A DNA stretch of 64,000 nucleotides from Streptomyces kanamyceticus. Its GTDB lineage: Bacteria > Actinomycetota > Actinomycetes > Streptomycetales > Streptomycetaceae. A program made the translations under genes and the position numbers. The stretch's first letter is position 1. Every line of letters begins with the position of its first letter. Location: positions 4,526,001-4,590,000 of the forward strand of contig NZ_CP023699.1 in the NCBI RefSeq assembly GCF_008704495.1. Reading direction: 5' to 3'. The notes below the pieces were generated by a model. The model searched no databases and was not told the origin of the DNA. It saw nothing but the letters and a program-made list of their open reading frames with translations. This document shows, piece by piece, positions 1-8,639 of the stretch.

Positions 1-1088
1 CCGGGCTTCAGGGTGTCGCCGATCGCGCGGATGTCCGCCGAGTTCTTCGCCACGAACCGCACCAGGCGCTCGGTGGCGAAGCCGGTGCCCTGGCCCGGTG
101 CCGGGACGAGGGTCAGCTCGGGGCCGCTTCCCGCGGTGCCGCCCTGGGTGGTGTCCTGGTCCCCGGGGACGGCCTCCGCCGAGTACGTGACCTGGGTGTG
201 GAAGGCGTCGTCGGTGAGCGAACCGGGCAGCGGCGAGGCGAGGGCGACCCTCTCGCCGGGGGCGAGGGGCCGGTCGAAGTAACAGGTCGCTGCCGCGATG
301 TGGTCGCCGTAATCGCCTTGCCGGTAGCGGCAGTTGCTGTGCCGCTGCGCGAGTCGTATGCCGGAGTCGCCCGCGGCCTTGACGGCGATCCGCTCGGTCA
401 CCCGGTCGCCGGTGTTGCGCAGGACGACGGGGACCTCGATGCCCTGGCCTGTCTTCAGGCCCTCCTTGTCGGGGAGTTGGGCGACTTCGAGCCGGGGCGT
501 GCCGAGGGAGACGCGGGAGGTGGTCCTCGCGCCGGTGAGGCGCTCGCCGGTCACTTCGTAGCGGATGGTCGCGGAGGTGCCCGCCGCGACGCCTTCGACG
601 GCGGTGACCGAGATCGGCTTGTCGGGTCCCCTCAGGTACTTCTCGAACCCGCAGGTGATGACCGGCCCTTCGGCCGCGCAGAGGCCGTCGGTGACCTTCA
701 CGGTGGCGACGCCCCGCAGTCCGCTCGTGTCGATGACGAGCCGCACCTCGCGGGGGCCCGGCAGGGACTTGGCGCCGTCGTAGAACTCGATCATGGGGTC
801 GACGGCGACGGCTTCGCCGGAGCGCGGCAGGGACAGATGGGGGACCGAGATCCTGGACCAGACCTGGGCGGGGTCCTCAGGGGGCTCGGAGGGGTCTTCC
901 GAGGGCTCGGAGGGGGCTTCTGGGGCCTGGGCGGCGGTGCGGGCGGCGGAGTGCCGGTCGTGGGCCGCGGCGGCGGGGTGCGGCTCGTGGGCCCCGGCGG
1001 CGGGCGCGGCGACCGCTGTCGGGGCGGTCGCCGGTATCGCCAGCGCCAAGACCGCCACGGCAGCCCACAATCGTCCCTTACGCTTCAT
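1..1088 (-). CDS. Secreted surface-type protein, C-terminus beyond window (partial)
   Basis: About 362 residues are visible, from an ATG at 1088 to the window edge with no stop. The N-terminus is a clear Sec signal: basic residues (MKRKGR), a hydrophobic stretch and an Ala-rich cleavage region near residue 30. A low-complexity linker rich in His, Pro, Glu and Ser follows (PSEPSEDPSEPPEDP, about residues 64-78). The rest looks like beta-sandwich, Ig/DUF11-like modules of the kind found in actinobacterial wall-anchored proteins (for example LVIDTSGLRGVATVKVTDG and EVPVVLRNTGDRV). A sortase signal could lie outside the window; this is inference. It is downstream of coaX on the same strand with a 181-bp gap, so it probably has its own promoter. 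Catalytic function is not recognised. Confidence 0.75.
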   Translation of the reverse strand, partial: MKRKGRLWAAVAVLALAIPATAPTAVAAPAAGAHEPHPAAAAHDRHSAARTAAQAPEAPSEPSEDPSEPPEDPAQVWSRISVPHLSLPRSGEAVAVDPMIEFYDGAKSLPGPREVRLVIDTSGLRGVATVKVTDGLCAAEGPVITCGFEKYLRGPDKPISVTAVEGVAAGTSATIRYEVTGERLTGARTTSRVSLGTPRLEVAQLPDKEGLKTGQGIEVPVVLRNTGDRVTERIAVKAAGDSGIRLAQRHSNCRYRQGDYGDHIAAATCYFDRPLAPGERVALASPLPGSLTDDAFHTQVTYSAEAVPGDQDTTQGGTAGSGPELTLVPAPGQGTGFATERLVRFVAKNSADIRAIGDTLKP

Positions 1089-1269
1089 TCGCCCCAGCCC
1101 GTCCGAACCCACTCAAGTCCCGTCCCTGCGCAGACTCTTGTAAAGGTACGAGGGTTGTGTGCGCAAGCCGTTCGACCTGCGCGCACTCCGCGGCGGCTGG
1201 TTCGCGCCGTCCGGCCTCGGGCGTCTTTCGGCGCGTACGCGCCCTTTCGCCCCGGCGGCAGGTGCGGGT

Positions 1270-2076
1270 TCAGCCCCGGGCCACGTTCCGTTCGTAGACG
1301 AGCCGGAGTCCGATCAGCGTCAGCCACGGCTCGTGCTCGTCGATGACCGCCGCCTCGCCGAGCACCATCGGGGCGAGGCCGCCCGTGGCGATCACCGTCA
1401 CGTCCTCGGGGTCGCCGCCAGGGCCCGCCAGTTCGCGCGCCATGCGGTTCACGACGCCGTCGACCTGGCCCGCGAAGCCGTACAGGATGCCCGCCTGCAT
1501 GGCCTCCACGGTGTTCTTGCCGATGACGCTGCGCGGCCTGGCCAGCTCGATCTTACGGAGCTGGGCGCCGCGCACGCCGAGGGCCTCGACGGAGATCTCG
1601 ATGCCGGGGGCGATCACGCCACCGGCGTACTCCCCGCGCGCGGAGACCGCGTCGAAGGTCGTCGCCGTGCCGAAGTCGACGACGATCGCCGGGCCTCCGT
1701 AGAGCTCGACCGCCGCGACCGCGTTGATGATGCGGTCGGCGCCGACCTCCTTGGGGTTGTCCATGAGGATCGGGACGCCGGTCTTGATGCCCGGCTCGAC
1801 GAGCACGGCGGGCACGTCTCCGTAGTAGCGCCTGGTGACCTCGCGCAGCTCGTGCAGGACCGAGGGGACGGTGGAGCAGATCGCGATGCCGTCGATGCCG
1901 TCGCCCAGCTCCTCGCCGAGCAGCGGGTGCATGCCCATCAATCCGTTGAGGAGCACGGCCAGTTCGTCGGCGGTGCGGCGGGCGTCGGTGGAGATGCGCC
2001 AGTGCTCGACGATGTCCTCGCCGTCGAAGAGGCCGAGGACGGTGTGCGTATTGCCTACGTCGATCGTGAGCAGCAT
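1270..2076 (-). CDS. coaX: Type III pantothenate kinase
   Basis: A 268-residue cytoplasmic kinase that phosphorylates pantothenate, the first committed step of coenzyme A synthesis. Family landmarks are present: the N-terminal phosphate-binding motif DVGNTHTVLGLFDGE (residues 6-20), GADRIINAVAA, the VVDFGTATTFDAV motif and GGVIAPGI. Length is normal for CoaX. The ATG overlaps the nadC stop (TGATG), so the two are translationally coupled. As last gene of the DUF2520-panC-nadB-nadC-coaX operon, it uses the pantothenate made by the upstream panC product. Identification is firm. Confidence 0.97.
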   Translation of the reverse strand: MLLTIDVGNTHTVLGLFDGEDIVEHWRISTDARRTADELAVLLNGLMGMHPLLGEELGDGIDGIAICSTVPSVLHELREVTRRYYGDVPAVLVEPGIKTGVPILMDNPKEVGADRIINAVAAVELYGGPAIVVDFGTATTFDAVSARGEYAGGVIAPGIEISVEALGVRGAQLRKIELARPRSVIGKNTVEAMQAGILYGFAGQVDGVVNRMARELAGPGGDPEDVTVIATGGLAPMVLGEAAVIDEHEPWLTLIGLRLVYERNVARG

Positions 2077-3065
2077 CAGTCCCGCACCGCTTCCCGCAGG
2101 TCGAGACCGATGTCCAGGATCGGCGACGAGTGGGTGAGCGCGCCCACCGAGAGGTAGTCGACGCCCGTCTCCGCGTACGCGCGCGCGTTCTCCCGGGTGA
2201 GGCGGCCCGAGGACTCCAGGAAGGCGCGGCCGCCCACGAGGGCCACGGCCTCCGCGGTCTCGCCCGGCGTGAAGTTGTCCAGGAGGATCAGGTCGGCGCC
2301 CGCGTCGAGCACTTCGCGCAGCTGGTGGAGGGTGTCGACCTCCACCTCGATGGCCAGGCCGGGGAACTGCTCGCGCACGGCCTTGAACGCCTGCGCGACG
2401 CCACCGGCCGCGACCACGTGGTTGTCCTTGACCAGGGCCGCGTCGGAGAGCGACATGCGGTGGTTCACGCCGCCGCCCATGCGCACCGCGTACTTCTCCA
2501 GGGCGCGGTAGCCGGGCGTCGTCTTGCGGGTGTCGCGCACCTGCGACTTGGTGCCCTCCAGGGCGTCCGCCCACGCGCGCGTGGCGGTCGCGATGCCGGA
2601 GAGGCGGCACAGGATGTTGAGCGCGCTGCGCTCGGCGGTGAGCAGGTCGCGGGTGCGGGTGGTGACGCTGAGCAGCACGGTGCCCGCCTCGACGCGGTCG
2701 CCGTCCTCGACGTGCCGCTCGACCTCGAACTCGTCCTCGCACACTACGGAGAAGACGGCTTCGGCGACGCGCAGGCCCGCGACGGTGCCCGCCTCGCGCG
2801 CGGCGAAGTCGGCGGTGGCGACGGCGTCCTCGGGGATGGTGGCGACCGTGGTGACGTCCACGCCGCCCGCCAGGTCCTCCTCGATCGCCATGTGCGCGAT
2901 GTCCTCGACCTGCACGGGGTCGAGGCCCGCCTCGGTCAGGAGCTGGGCAAGGGCGGGGTCGAGACCGCACTCCATGGGGTCGTACGCGTCGTCACCGCCG
3001 CAGCCGCAGGCATCGCCGCAGCCGCCGCCGGTCGGGGCGAGGGGGAGGTCGTCGGGGGTGCTCAC
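2076..3065 (-). CDS. nadC: Nicotinate-nucleotide pyrophosphorylase (quinolinate phosphoribosyltransferase)
   Basis: A 329-residue enzyme converting quinolinate and PRPP to nicotinate mononucleotide in de novo NAD synthesis. Motifs include RDTRKTTPG, the active-site ALVKDNHV, EVEVDTLHQL and ILLDNF. There are GTG codons at 3071 and 3065. The second is preferred because an AGGAG sits 8 bases upstream of it but only 2 bases from the first. The N-terminus carries an unusual Cys/Gly-rich stretch (C16, C20, C22, C33) ahead of the normal fold. It directly follows nadB with almost no gap and overlaps coaX at its stop codon. Confidence 0.96.
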   Translation of the reverse strand: MSTPDDLPLAPTGGGCGDACGCGGDDAYDPMECGLDPALAQLLTEAGLDPVQVEDIAHMAIEEDLAGGVDVTTVATIPEDAVATADFAAREAGTVAGLRVAEAVFSVVCEDEFEVERHVEDGDRVEAGTVLLSVTTRTRDLLTAERSALNILCRLSGIATATRAWADALEGTKSQVRDTRKTTPGYRALEKYAVRMGGGVNHRMSLSDAALVKDNHVVAAGGVAQAFKAVREQFPGLAIEVEVDTLHQLREVLDAGADLILLDNFTPGETAEAVALVGGRAFLESSGRLTRENARAYAETGVDYLSVGALTHSSPILDIGLDLREAVRD

Positions 3066-3067
3066 GG

Positions 3068-4813
3068 TCACTGCTCCTGGGGACTGGGGCTGGGGATGGG
3101 GCTGGGGCTGGGACTAGGGCTTGTCGGCGGGAAGTCGGGGGTCGCTGTCGTGTGGGCCGCCAGCGTCCTGTCCGGATTCAGGCGTACGACGATGTGGCGC
3201 CGCCAGGCCGCGTCGTCGCGGTCGGCGTGGTCCTCGCGCCAGTGGCAGCCCCGGGTCTCCTCGCGGCGCTGGGCGGCGGCGACCAGGACGCGGGCGACGC
3301 ACAGGAGGTTGGTGGCCTCCCAGGTGTCGACGCCGGGCTCGGCGGTCTTGCCGTCGTCGGCGAGCGCGCCCGCGGCCTCGGCGTGGATGCGGGCGAGGCG
3401 GGCCGCCGCCTCGGTGAGGGACGCCCCGGAGCGCAGCACTCCGGCGCCCTCGGTCATGACGCGCTGGATGGCGAAGCGCGCCTCGGGCGGCAGCAGGGGG
3501 TGGGCGGGCGTCCGCGGCCGGGTCACGGGGGCGGGCACGCGCGCGTGAAGGGCGTTCTCCGCGTGCCGCGCCGCGATGTCGGCGGCGATGCGCTCGGCGT
3601 AGACCAGGCCCTCCAGAAGCGAGTTGGAGGCCAGACGGTTGGCGCCGTGCACGCCGGTGCAGGCCACCTCGCCGCAGGCGTACAGGCCGGGGACGGTGGT
3701 GCGGCCGTGCGGGTCGGTGCGGACGCCGCCGGAGGCGTGGTGCGCGGCGGGGGCGATCGGGATGGGCTCGGTCACCGGGTCGATGCCGTGCGCGCGGCAG
3801 GCGGCGAGGATCGTCGGGAAGCGGTTCTCCCACATGTCGGCGCCGAAGTGCCTGGCGTCCAAGTACATGTTCTCGGCGCCCTGTTCCTGCATGCGGCGCG
3901 TGATGCCCTTGGCGACGACGTCCCGGGGCGCGAGCTCGGCGAGCTCGTGCTGGCCGACCATGAAGCGCACGCCGTCGGCGTCCACCAGGTGCGCGCCCTC
4001 GCCGCGGACCGCTTCGGAGACCAGCGGCTGCTGGCCCTCCGCGTCGGCGCCGAGGAAGAGCACCGTGGGGTGGAACTGCACGAACTCCAGGTCGGAGACC
4101 TCGGCTCCGGCGCGCAGCGCGAGCGCGACGCCGTCGCCGGTGGCGACGGACGGGTTGGTGGTCGCCGAGAAGACCTGGCCGATGCCGCCGGTGGCGAGGA
4201 CCACCGCGGGGGCGTGCACGGCGCCCACGCCGTCGTGCTGACCCTCGCCCATGACGTGCAGGGAGACACCGGCGGTGCGGCCTTCGGCGTCCGTGAGGAG
4301 GTCGAGCGCCAGGGCGTTCTCCACGGTCGGTACGCCCTGGGCGCGGACCGCTTCGACGAGGGCGCGGGAGATCTCGGCGCCGGTCGCGTCGCCGCCCGCG
4401 TGCGCGATGCGGCGGCGGTGGTGGCCGCCCTCGCGGCCCAGCGCGATGGCGCCCTCGGGGCCCTTGTCGAAGTGGGCGCCGGTCTCGATGAGGCGGCGCA
4501 CGGCGTCGGGGCCCTCGGTGACGAGGGTGCGCACGGCCTCCTCGTCGCACAGGCCCGCGCCCGCCACGAGCGTGTCGTCCAGGTGCTGTTCGGGGGTGTC
4601 GCCCTCGCCGAGCGCCGCGGCGACGCCGCCCTGGGCCCAGCGCGTGGAGCCGTCGTCCAGGCGGGCCTTGGTCACCACGACCGTCTTCAGACCGGCGGCC
4701 GAGCAGCGCAGGGCCGTGGTGAGACCGGCCACTCCGGAGCCGACGACCACGACGTCGGCTTCGATGGACCAGCCGGGGGCGGGGGCGTGCAGCCGTATTC
4801 CGGTGGCACTCAT
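3068..4813 (-). CDS. nadB: L-aspartate oxidase
   Basis: A 581-residue FAD enzyme oxidising L-aspartate to iminoaspartate, the first step of NAD synthesis. The FAD-binding motif VVVGSGVAGLTTALR is at residues 22-36. Further signatures are DDGSTRWAQGGVAAAL, HHASGGVRTD and GVHGANRLASNSLLEG. The last ~20 residues are a Ser-Pro repeat tail encoded by a hexanucleotide microsatellite, unlike the usual C-terminus. The ATG at 4813 has a GGAG about 7 bases upstream that lies inside a 23-bp duplication of the panC-nadB junction. No nadA is present in the window. Confidence 0.97.
   Translation of the reverse strand: MSATGIRLHAPAPGWSIEADVVVVGSGVAGLTTALRCSAAGLKTVVVTKARLDDGSTRWAQGGVAAALGEGDTPEQHLDDTLVAGAGLCDEEAVRTLVTEGPDAVRRLIETGAHFDKGPEGAIALGREGGHHRRRIAHAGGDATGAEISRALVEAVRAQGVPTVENALALDLLTDAEGRTAGVSLHVMGEGQHDGVGAVHAPAVVLATGGIGQVFSATTNPSVATGDGVALALRAGAEVSDLEFVQFHPTVLFLGADAEGQQPLVSEAVRGEGAHLVDADGVRFMVGQHELAELAPRDVVAKGITRRMQEQGAENMYLDARHFGADMWENRFPTILAACRAHGIDPVTEPIPIAPAAHHASGGVRTDPHGRTTVPGLYACGEVACTGVHGANRLASNSLLEGLVYAERIAADIAARHAENALHARVPAPVTRPRTPAHPLLPPEARFAIQRVMTEGAGVLRSGASLTEAAARLARIHAEAAGALADDGKTAEPGVDTWEATNLLCVARVLVAAAQRREETRGCHWREDHADRDDAAWRRHIVVRLNPDRTLAAHTTATPDFPPTSPSPSPSPIPSPSPQEQ
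3077..3119. repeat. Hexanucleotide (CTGGGG)n microsatellite at the nadB 3' end
   Basis: Six in-phase hexamers (ctgggg, ctgggg, atgggg, ctgggg, ctggga, ctaggg) run from 3084 to 3119, with a looser copy before them. On the minus strand they encode the Ser-Pro tail of NadB (SPSPSPIPSPSP). The run lies immediately upstream of the nadC ribosome-binding site, so unit-number changes would alter the NadB tail length without a frameshift. Confidence 0.8.
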
Positions 4814-4847
4814 ACGGTGGCTCCATTCGCGCTCATACGGTGGCTCC
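4809..4847. repeat. 23-bp tandem duplication of the panC stop / nadB start junction
   Basis: The 16-bp sequence ctcatacggtggctcc occurs at 4809-4824 and again at 4832-4847, 23 bp apart. On the coding strand each copy carries a GGAG and an ATGAG. The upstream copy fuses the panC stop to an ATG at 4836. From there an 8-codon ORF (MSANGATV) ends in a TGA that overlaps the actual nadB ATG. Confidence 0.85.
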
Positions 4848-5837
4848 GAAGGTCAGCGGGATGTTGTCGATCAGTCGCGTGGAGCCGACCCTGGCGGCCA
4901 CGGCGAGGACGGCGTCACCGCTGTGCCCCGGACGTACGTCGGTGAAGTCGGCGGGGTCGACGAGCGCCACGTAGTCGAGGCGCAGCGGGGGCCGCAGCCG
5001 GGCGGCCTCGTCGAGGACCTGCCGGGCCGCGGCGAGGACGGCCGCGGGCCCGCCGGTCGCGGCGGGCGCCCCCGACCGGGCCAGCGCGTGGGCGTCGGCG
5101 GCGGCGCGGGACTCGCCGATGGCGCTCAGGGCGACGGCACGCGCGTGCGTGGCGGGCGCGGTGGCGGCACGCGCGCGCAGGGCCTCCTGCGCGGCATGCC
5201 GGTCACGGCCCGCGAAGAGTGCCTGGGAGAGGGCGAGCGCGGTGCGGCGCTCGTCGGGGGCCAGGTAGCGGTTGCGGCTGGAGAGCGCCAGGCCGTCGTC
5301 CTCGCGGACGGTGGGGACGCCGACGATCTCCACGTCGAAGTTCAGGTCGCGCACCATGCGGCGGATCAGGGCGAGCTGCTGGGCGTCCTTCTGCCCGAAC
5401 AGTGCCGCGTCGGGCCGGGTGAGGTGCAGCAGCTTGGCGACGACGGTGAGCATGCCGTCGAAGTGGCCGGGGCGCGTGGCGCCTTCGAGGACCGTGCCCA
5501 TGGGGCCCGCGCCGATGCGGACCTGGGGCTCGCCGCCCGGGTAGACCTCGTCCACGGCAGGGGCGAACACGGCGTCCGCGCCCGCCTGCTCGGCGATCTT
5601 GAGGTCGGCTTCGAGGGTGCGCGGGTAGCGGTCGAGGTCCTCGCCCGCGCCGAACTGGAGGGGGTTCACGAAGACCGTGACGACGACCTCGCCCTCGGGG
5701 CCCGCGACACGGCGGGCGGCGCGGATCAGCGAGGCGTGCCCGTCGTGCAGGGCGCCCATGGTCATGACGACGGCCCGGCGTCCCGCACGCGCGCGCGTGC
5801 GCAAGGACTCGGCGGTGTGCAGGAGGGTGGTGCTCAT
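4833..5837 (-). CDS. panC: Pantoate--beta-alanine ligase
   Basis: A 334-residue ligase joining pantoate and beta-alanine with ATP to make pantothenate. Motifs: [13 protein letters not shown] (residues 25-37), [36 protein letters not shown] and [10 protein letters not shown]. It is longer than the usual 280-310 residues because an Ala/Arg-rich insert of about 50 residues (roughly 213-262) follows SRNRYL. The ATG at 5837 overlaps the upstream gene's stop (ATGA) and has GGGGGAA upstream. Its product supplies the substrate of CoaX in the same operon. Confidence 0.96.
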   Translation of the reverse strand: MSTTLLHTAESLRTRARAGRRAVVMTMGALHDGHASLIRAARRVAGPEGEVVVTVFVNPLQFGAGEDLDRYPRTLEADLKIAEQAGADAVFAPAVDEVYPGGEPQVRIGAGPMGTVLEGATRPGHFDGMLTVVAKLLHLTRPDAALFGQKDAQQLALIRRMVRDLNFDVEIVGVPTVREDDGLALSSRNRYLAPDERRTALALSQALFAGRDRHAAQEALRARAATAPATHARAVALSAIGESRAAADAHALARSGAPAATGGPAAVLAAARQVLDEAARLRPPLRLDYVALVDPADFTDVRPGHSGDAVLAVAARVGSTRLIDNIPLTFGATV

Positions 5838-6772
5838 CGGTTTCCCCCTTCGGAGCCGTTGGCCCCGCCCGCTCCGTTCGCGAGTACGCCGAGGAGGTCC
5901 TCGGCGAGCTCCGGCTTGAGCAGGCCGTGTGCGAGGGCGCGGTCGGCGGTGGCGCGGGCCATCGCCAGATATCCGGCGACGGTCTGCGGGGCGTGCTTGC
6001 GCAGCTCGGCGACGTGCGCGGCGACCGTGCCCGCGTCCCCGCGCGCGACGGGTCCGGTGAGCGCGGCGTCGCCGGAGCGCAGGGCGTTGTCGAGGGCGGC
6101 GCCGAGCAGCGGGCCGAGCATCCGGTCGGGGGCGGCCACGCCCGCGTCGCGGAGCAGCTCCATGGACTCGGCGACCAGCGTGACCAGGTGGTTCGCACCG
6201 AGGGCGAGGGCCGCGTGGTAGAGCGGGCGGCTCTCCTCGGCGATCCACTCGGGCTCGCCGCCCATCTCGATGACCAGGGCCTCTGCGGCGAGCCGCAGCT
6301 CCTCGGGCGCGGTCACGCCGAAGGAGCACCCGGCCAGGCGCTGTACGTCGACGGCGGTGCCGGTGAAGGTCATGGCGGGATGCAGCGCGAGCGGCAGGGC
6401 GCCCGCCCGCAGCGCGGGTTCGAGGACCTTGGTGCCGTACCTGCCCGAGGTGTGCACGAGCAGCTGGCCCGGACGCACGGCCCCGGTCTCCGCGAGGCCC
6501 TCGACGAGGCCGGGCAGGGCGTCGTCAGGGACGGTCAGGAGCACCAGGTCGGCCCTCTTGAGCACCTCGGCGGGCGGTACCAGGGGGACGTCGGGCAGCA
6601 GGGCGGCGGCGCGCCGTACGGAGGTGTCGGACACCCCGGAAGCGGCCACCGGACGGTGCCCCGCGAGCTGCAGCGACGCGGCGAGCGCGGGGCCCACGCG
6701 GCCCGCTCCCACGACGCCGACGGTGAGCCTCGCGGGACGGTCCCGCGGGTCTGGCTGATGCGATGCGTTCAC
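5834..6772 (-). CDS. Rossmann-fold DUF2520 protein, first gene of the pan/nad/coaX operon
   Basis: About 312 residues from the GTG at 6772, chosen because GGAAGG lies 9 bases upstream. A longer frame to 6826 lacks a good ribosome-binding site. The N-terminal nucleotide-binding motif [16 protein letters not shown] begins near residue 18. The C-terminal helical half carries [20 protein letters not shown], as in the DUF2520 family, which is structurally related to beta-hydroxyacid and ketopantoate reductases. It overlaps panC by 4 bases (ATGA). Position suggests a role in pantoate supply, but the catalytic Lys of classical PanE is not obvious, so function is inference. Confidence 0.85.
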   Translation of the reverse strand: MNASHQPDPRDRPARLTVGVVGAGRVGPALAASLQLAGHRPVAASGVSDTSVRRAAALLPDVPLVPPAEVLKRADLVLLTVPDDALPGLVEGLAETGAVRPGQLLVHTSGRYGTKVLEPALRAGALPLALHPAMTFTGTAVDVQRLAGCSFGVTAPEELRLAAEALVIEMGGEPEWIAEESRPLYHAALALGANHLVTLVAESMELLRDAGVAAPDRMLGPLLGAALDNALRSGDAALTGPVARGDAGTVAAHVAELRKHAPQTVAGYLAMARATADRALAHGLLKPELAEDLLGVLANGAGGANGSEGGNR

Positions 6773-6918
6773 GCGATGACGCCTTCCGTTCCAGTCCGCT
6801 CGGGGTACCGGACGATTTCTCGTCATGCTAACGCTATTGCTTGGCGCGGTGCCTTCCGCTGTCCACAGGCTGTGGTTATTCATGTGACCGGCGGCAGCGG
6901 ACGGGCCATGCTCGGGGA

Positions 6919-8145
6919 ATGACTGCGAACGACGCGGAACCAGAGCACTCCGAGGACCCTGAGCAGAGCCTGCCGGACCAGGAACAGGAACAGGAACAGG
7001 AGCAAGAGCAGGAGCAGGAGCGGGACCAGCGCGCCCGGCGTCGTACCGCCGCGCTGGGCGCCGCCCGGGCCCTGCACCGCTCGCCCCTGGACCCCTCCCT
7101 CACCGAGCGCCTCTCGGACCTGGCGGCCGCGGCCTCCGAGGTGACGGGGCCCGACGACCCCACGGACGTCTACGGAGACGGCGTCGTGGCCACCCTGGAG
7201 GAGGAGGTCGCCGCTCTGCTCGGCAAGGAGGCCGTCGCCTTCTTCCCGACCGGCACGATGGCGCAGCAGGTCGCCCTGCGCTGCTGGGCCGGGCGCACCG
7301 GGAACGCCACCGTCGCCCTGCACCCCTTGTCGCACCCCGAGCTCCACGAAGGGGGCGCCTTCCCCACGGTGAGCGGGCTGCGCACGGTGCATCCGACGCA
7401 CGACCCCCGGCTGCCGACGGCGGACGAAGTGCGCGACCACGGGGAGCCGTTCGGGACGCTGATGCTCGAACTGCCGCTCCGGGACGCCGGTTTCGTCCTG
7501 CCGACCTGGCAGGAGCTGACGGAGGTCGTGGCGGCGGCCCGCGAACGGGACGCGGTCGTGCACTTCGACGGGGCCCGCCTGTGGGAGTGCGCGACGCACT
7601 TCGACCGTTCCCTCGCGGAGATCGCCGGGCTCGCGGACAGCGTGTACGTGTCGTTCTACAAGTCCCTGGGAGGGCTGAGCGGCGCCGCGCTCGCCGGTCC
7701 GCGCACGCTCGTCGACGAGGCGAGGGTGTGGCGCCACCGCTACGGGGGCCTGCTCTTCCAGCAGTTCCCGACGGCCGTCTCCGCGCTCCTCGGCCTGCGG
7801 CGCACGCTGCCCCGGCTGCCCGAGTACGTCACCCACGCGCGCGTGGTCGCCGAGGCGCTGCGCGAGGGTCTCGCGGAGAGCGTGGTGCCGTGGTCGCGCG
7901 TGCACCCCGACCCGCCGCACACGCATCAGTTCCAGGTCTGGCTGCCGTACGCGCCGGAGGTGCTGAACGAGGCTTCGGTCGGTCAGGCGGAGGAGACCAA
8001 GACCCTGCTCTTCGGGCGCTGGTTCGCGGACGGGCCGCCCGGCCTCTCGGTCACGGAGGTCACCGTGGCCGAGGCGGGCCTGGAGTGGACGGCCGACGAC
8101 GTCAAGGAAGCGGTCGCGGAGTTCGTGCGGCGTATCGCTGCCTGA
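6919..8145 (+). CDS. PLP-dependent threonine aldolase / beta-eliminating lyase family protein
   Basis: A 408-residue protein of the GLY1/L-threonine aldolase fold, cleaving beta-hydroxy amino acids such as threonine to glycine and an aldehyde. Evidence: DVYGDGVVATLEEEVAALLGKEAVAFFPTGTMAQQVAL, the cofactor aspartate in VVHFDGARLWEC, and the PLP lysine in SFYKSLGGLSGAAL. The N-terminus (residues 20-34) is an odd run of Gln-Glu pairs from a CAGGAA-type hexamer repeat. The ATG at 6919 has GGGGA only one base upstream, so the start is not certain. It diverges from the pan/nad operon with a short gap. Substrate is not determinable from sequence. Confidence 0.9.
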   Translation: MTANDAEPEHSEDPEQSLPDQEQEQEQEQEQEQERDQRARRRTAALGAARALHRSPLDPSLTERLSDLAAAASEVTGPDDPTDVYGDGVVATLEEEVAALLGKEAVAFFPTGTMAQQVALRCWAGRTGNATVALHPLSHPELHEGGAFPTVSGLRTVHPTHDPRLPTADEVRDHGEPFGTLMLELPLRDAGFVLPTWQELTEVVAAARERDAVVHFDGARLWECATHFDRSLAEIAGLADSVYVSFYKSLGGLSGAALAGPRTLVDEARVWRHRYGGLLFQQFPTAVSALLGLRRTLPRLPEYVTHARVVAEALREGLAESVVPWSRVHPDPPHTHQFQVWLPYAPEVLNEASVGQAEETKTLLFGRWFADGPPGLSVTEVTVAEAGLEWTADDVKEAVAEFVRRIAA

Positions 8146-8347
8146 GCCGGTCGCCGTGGACGAACCGGGCCAGGGCGGCGCGCAGTCTGCCGCGGGCGGG
8201 GCGCTCCTGGACGACGGCGCGGAAGCGGCCGTAGTCGCGGACCTCGCGGACGGCCTGCCAGTCGTGCTGCCCGGGTGCGGGCGGCATCGGCTCGCCGTGC
8301 TGGGCGGCTCGGTAGGTGTCGAGCAGGTACTGCTGGGTGACGCTCAT
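8102..8347 (-). CDS. Small hypothetical protein (81 aa)
   Basis: An 81-residue basic, Arg-rich protein with no recognised domain (it begins MSVTQQYLLDTYRAAQHGEP). The ATG at 8347 has a GAGAGG about 9 bases upstream, supporting real translation. Its 3' end overlaps the convergent PLP-enzyme gene by 44 bp. No signal peptide or membrane segment is apparent. A short AT-richer stretch just upstream (8355-8395) may hold its promoter. Function unknown. Confidence 0.6.
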   Translation of the reverse strand: MSVTQQYLLDTYRAAQHGEPMPPAPGQHDWQAVREVRDYGRFRAVVQERPARGRLRAALARFVHGDRLRQRYAARTPRPLP

Positions 8348-8575
8348 GATGGATCGCCTCTCGTAATAAATGGTACTTAACGGACACTGAAGGGTTCATT
8401 GGCCCCAGGTGCCGGAGCGGAGCCGGAACGGGGTGAGGGGTGAGGGGTGGGGAAGGCGCAGGGGAACGAGGAACGCGCGGGGAAGTGAGGAAGGGGTGGA
8501 GCGGGACGGGCCGCGGCGACGCTGGCGCGCTCCGTCCGATGACCACAGCCTGCTCCCGCGCCCCCTCCCCCGTCG

Positions 8576-8604
8576 CGTCGATTGACGGCGCTCGTCAATC
8601 GACG
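8576..8604. promoter_or_regulatory. Perfect 12-bp inverted repeat, probable ArsR operator
   Basis: CGTCGATTGACG (8576-8587) and its exact complement CGTCAATCGACG (8593-8604) are separated by 5 bp. The palindrome ends 35 bp before the ATG of the downstream ArsR gene, where an autoregulatory operator would be expected. It has no T tract and precedes rather than follows a gene, so a terminator is less likely. Confidence 0.75.
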
Positions 8605-8639
8605 GCGGCGCTGTCAGTGGCGCGGTGCACCATGGGGTC

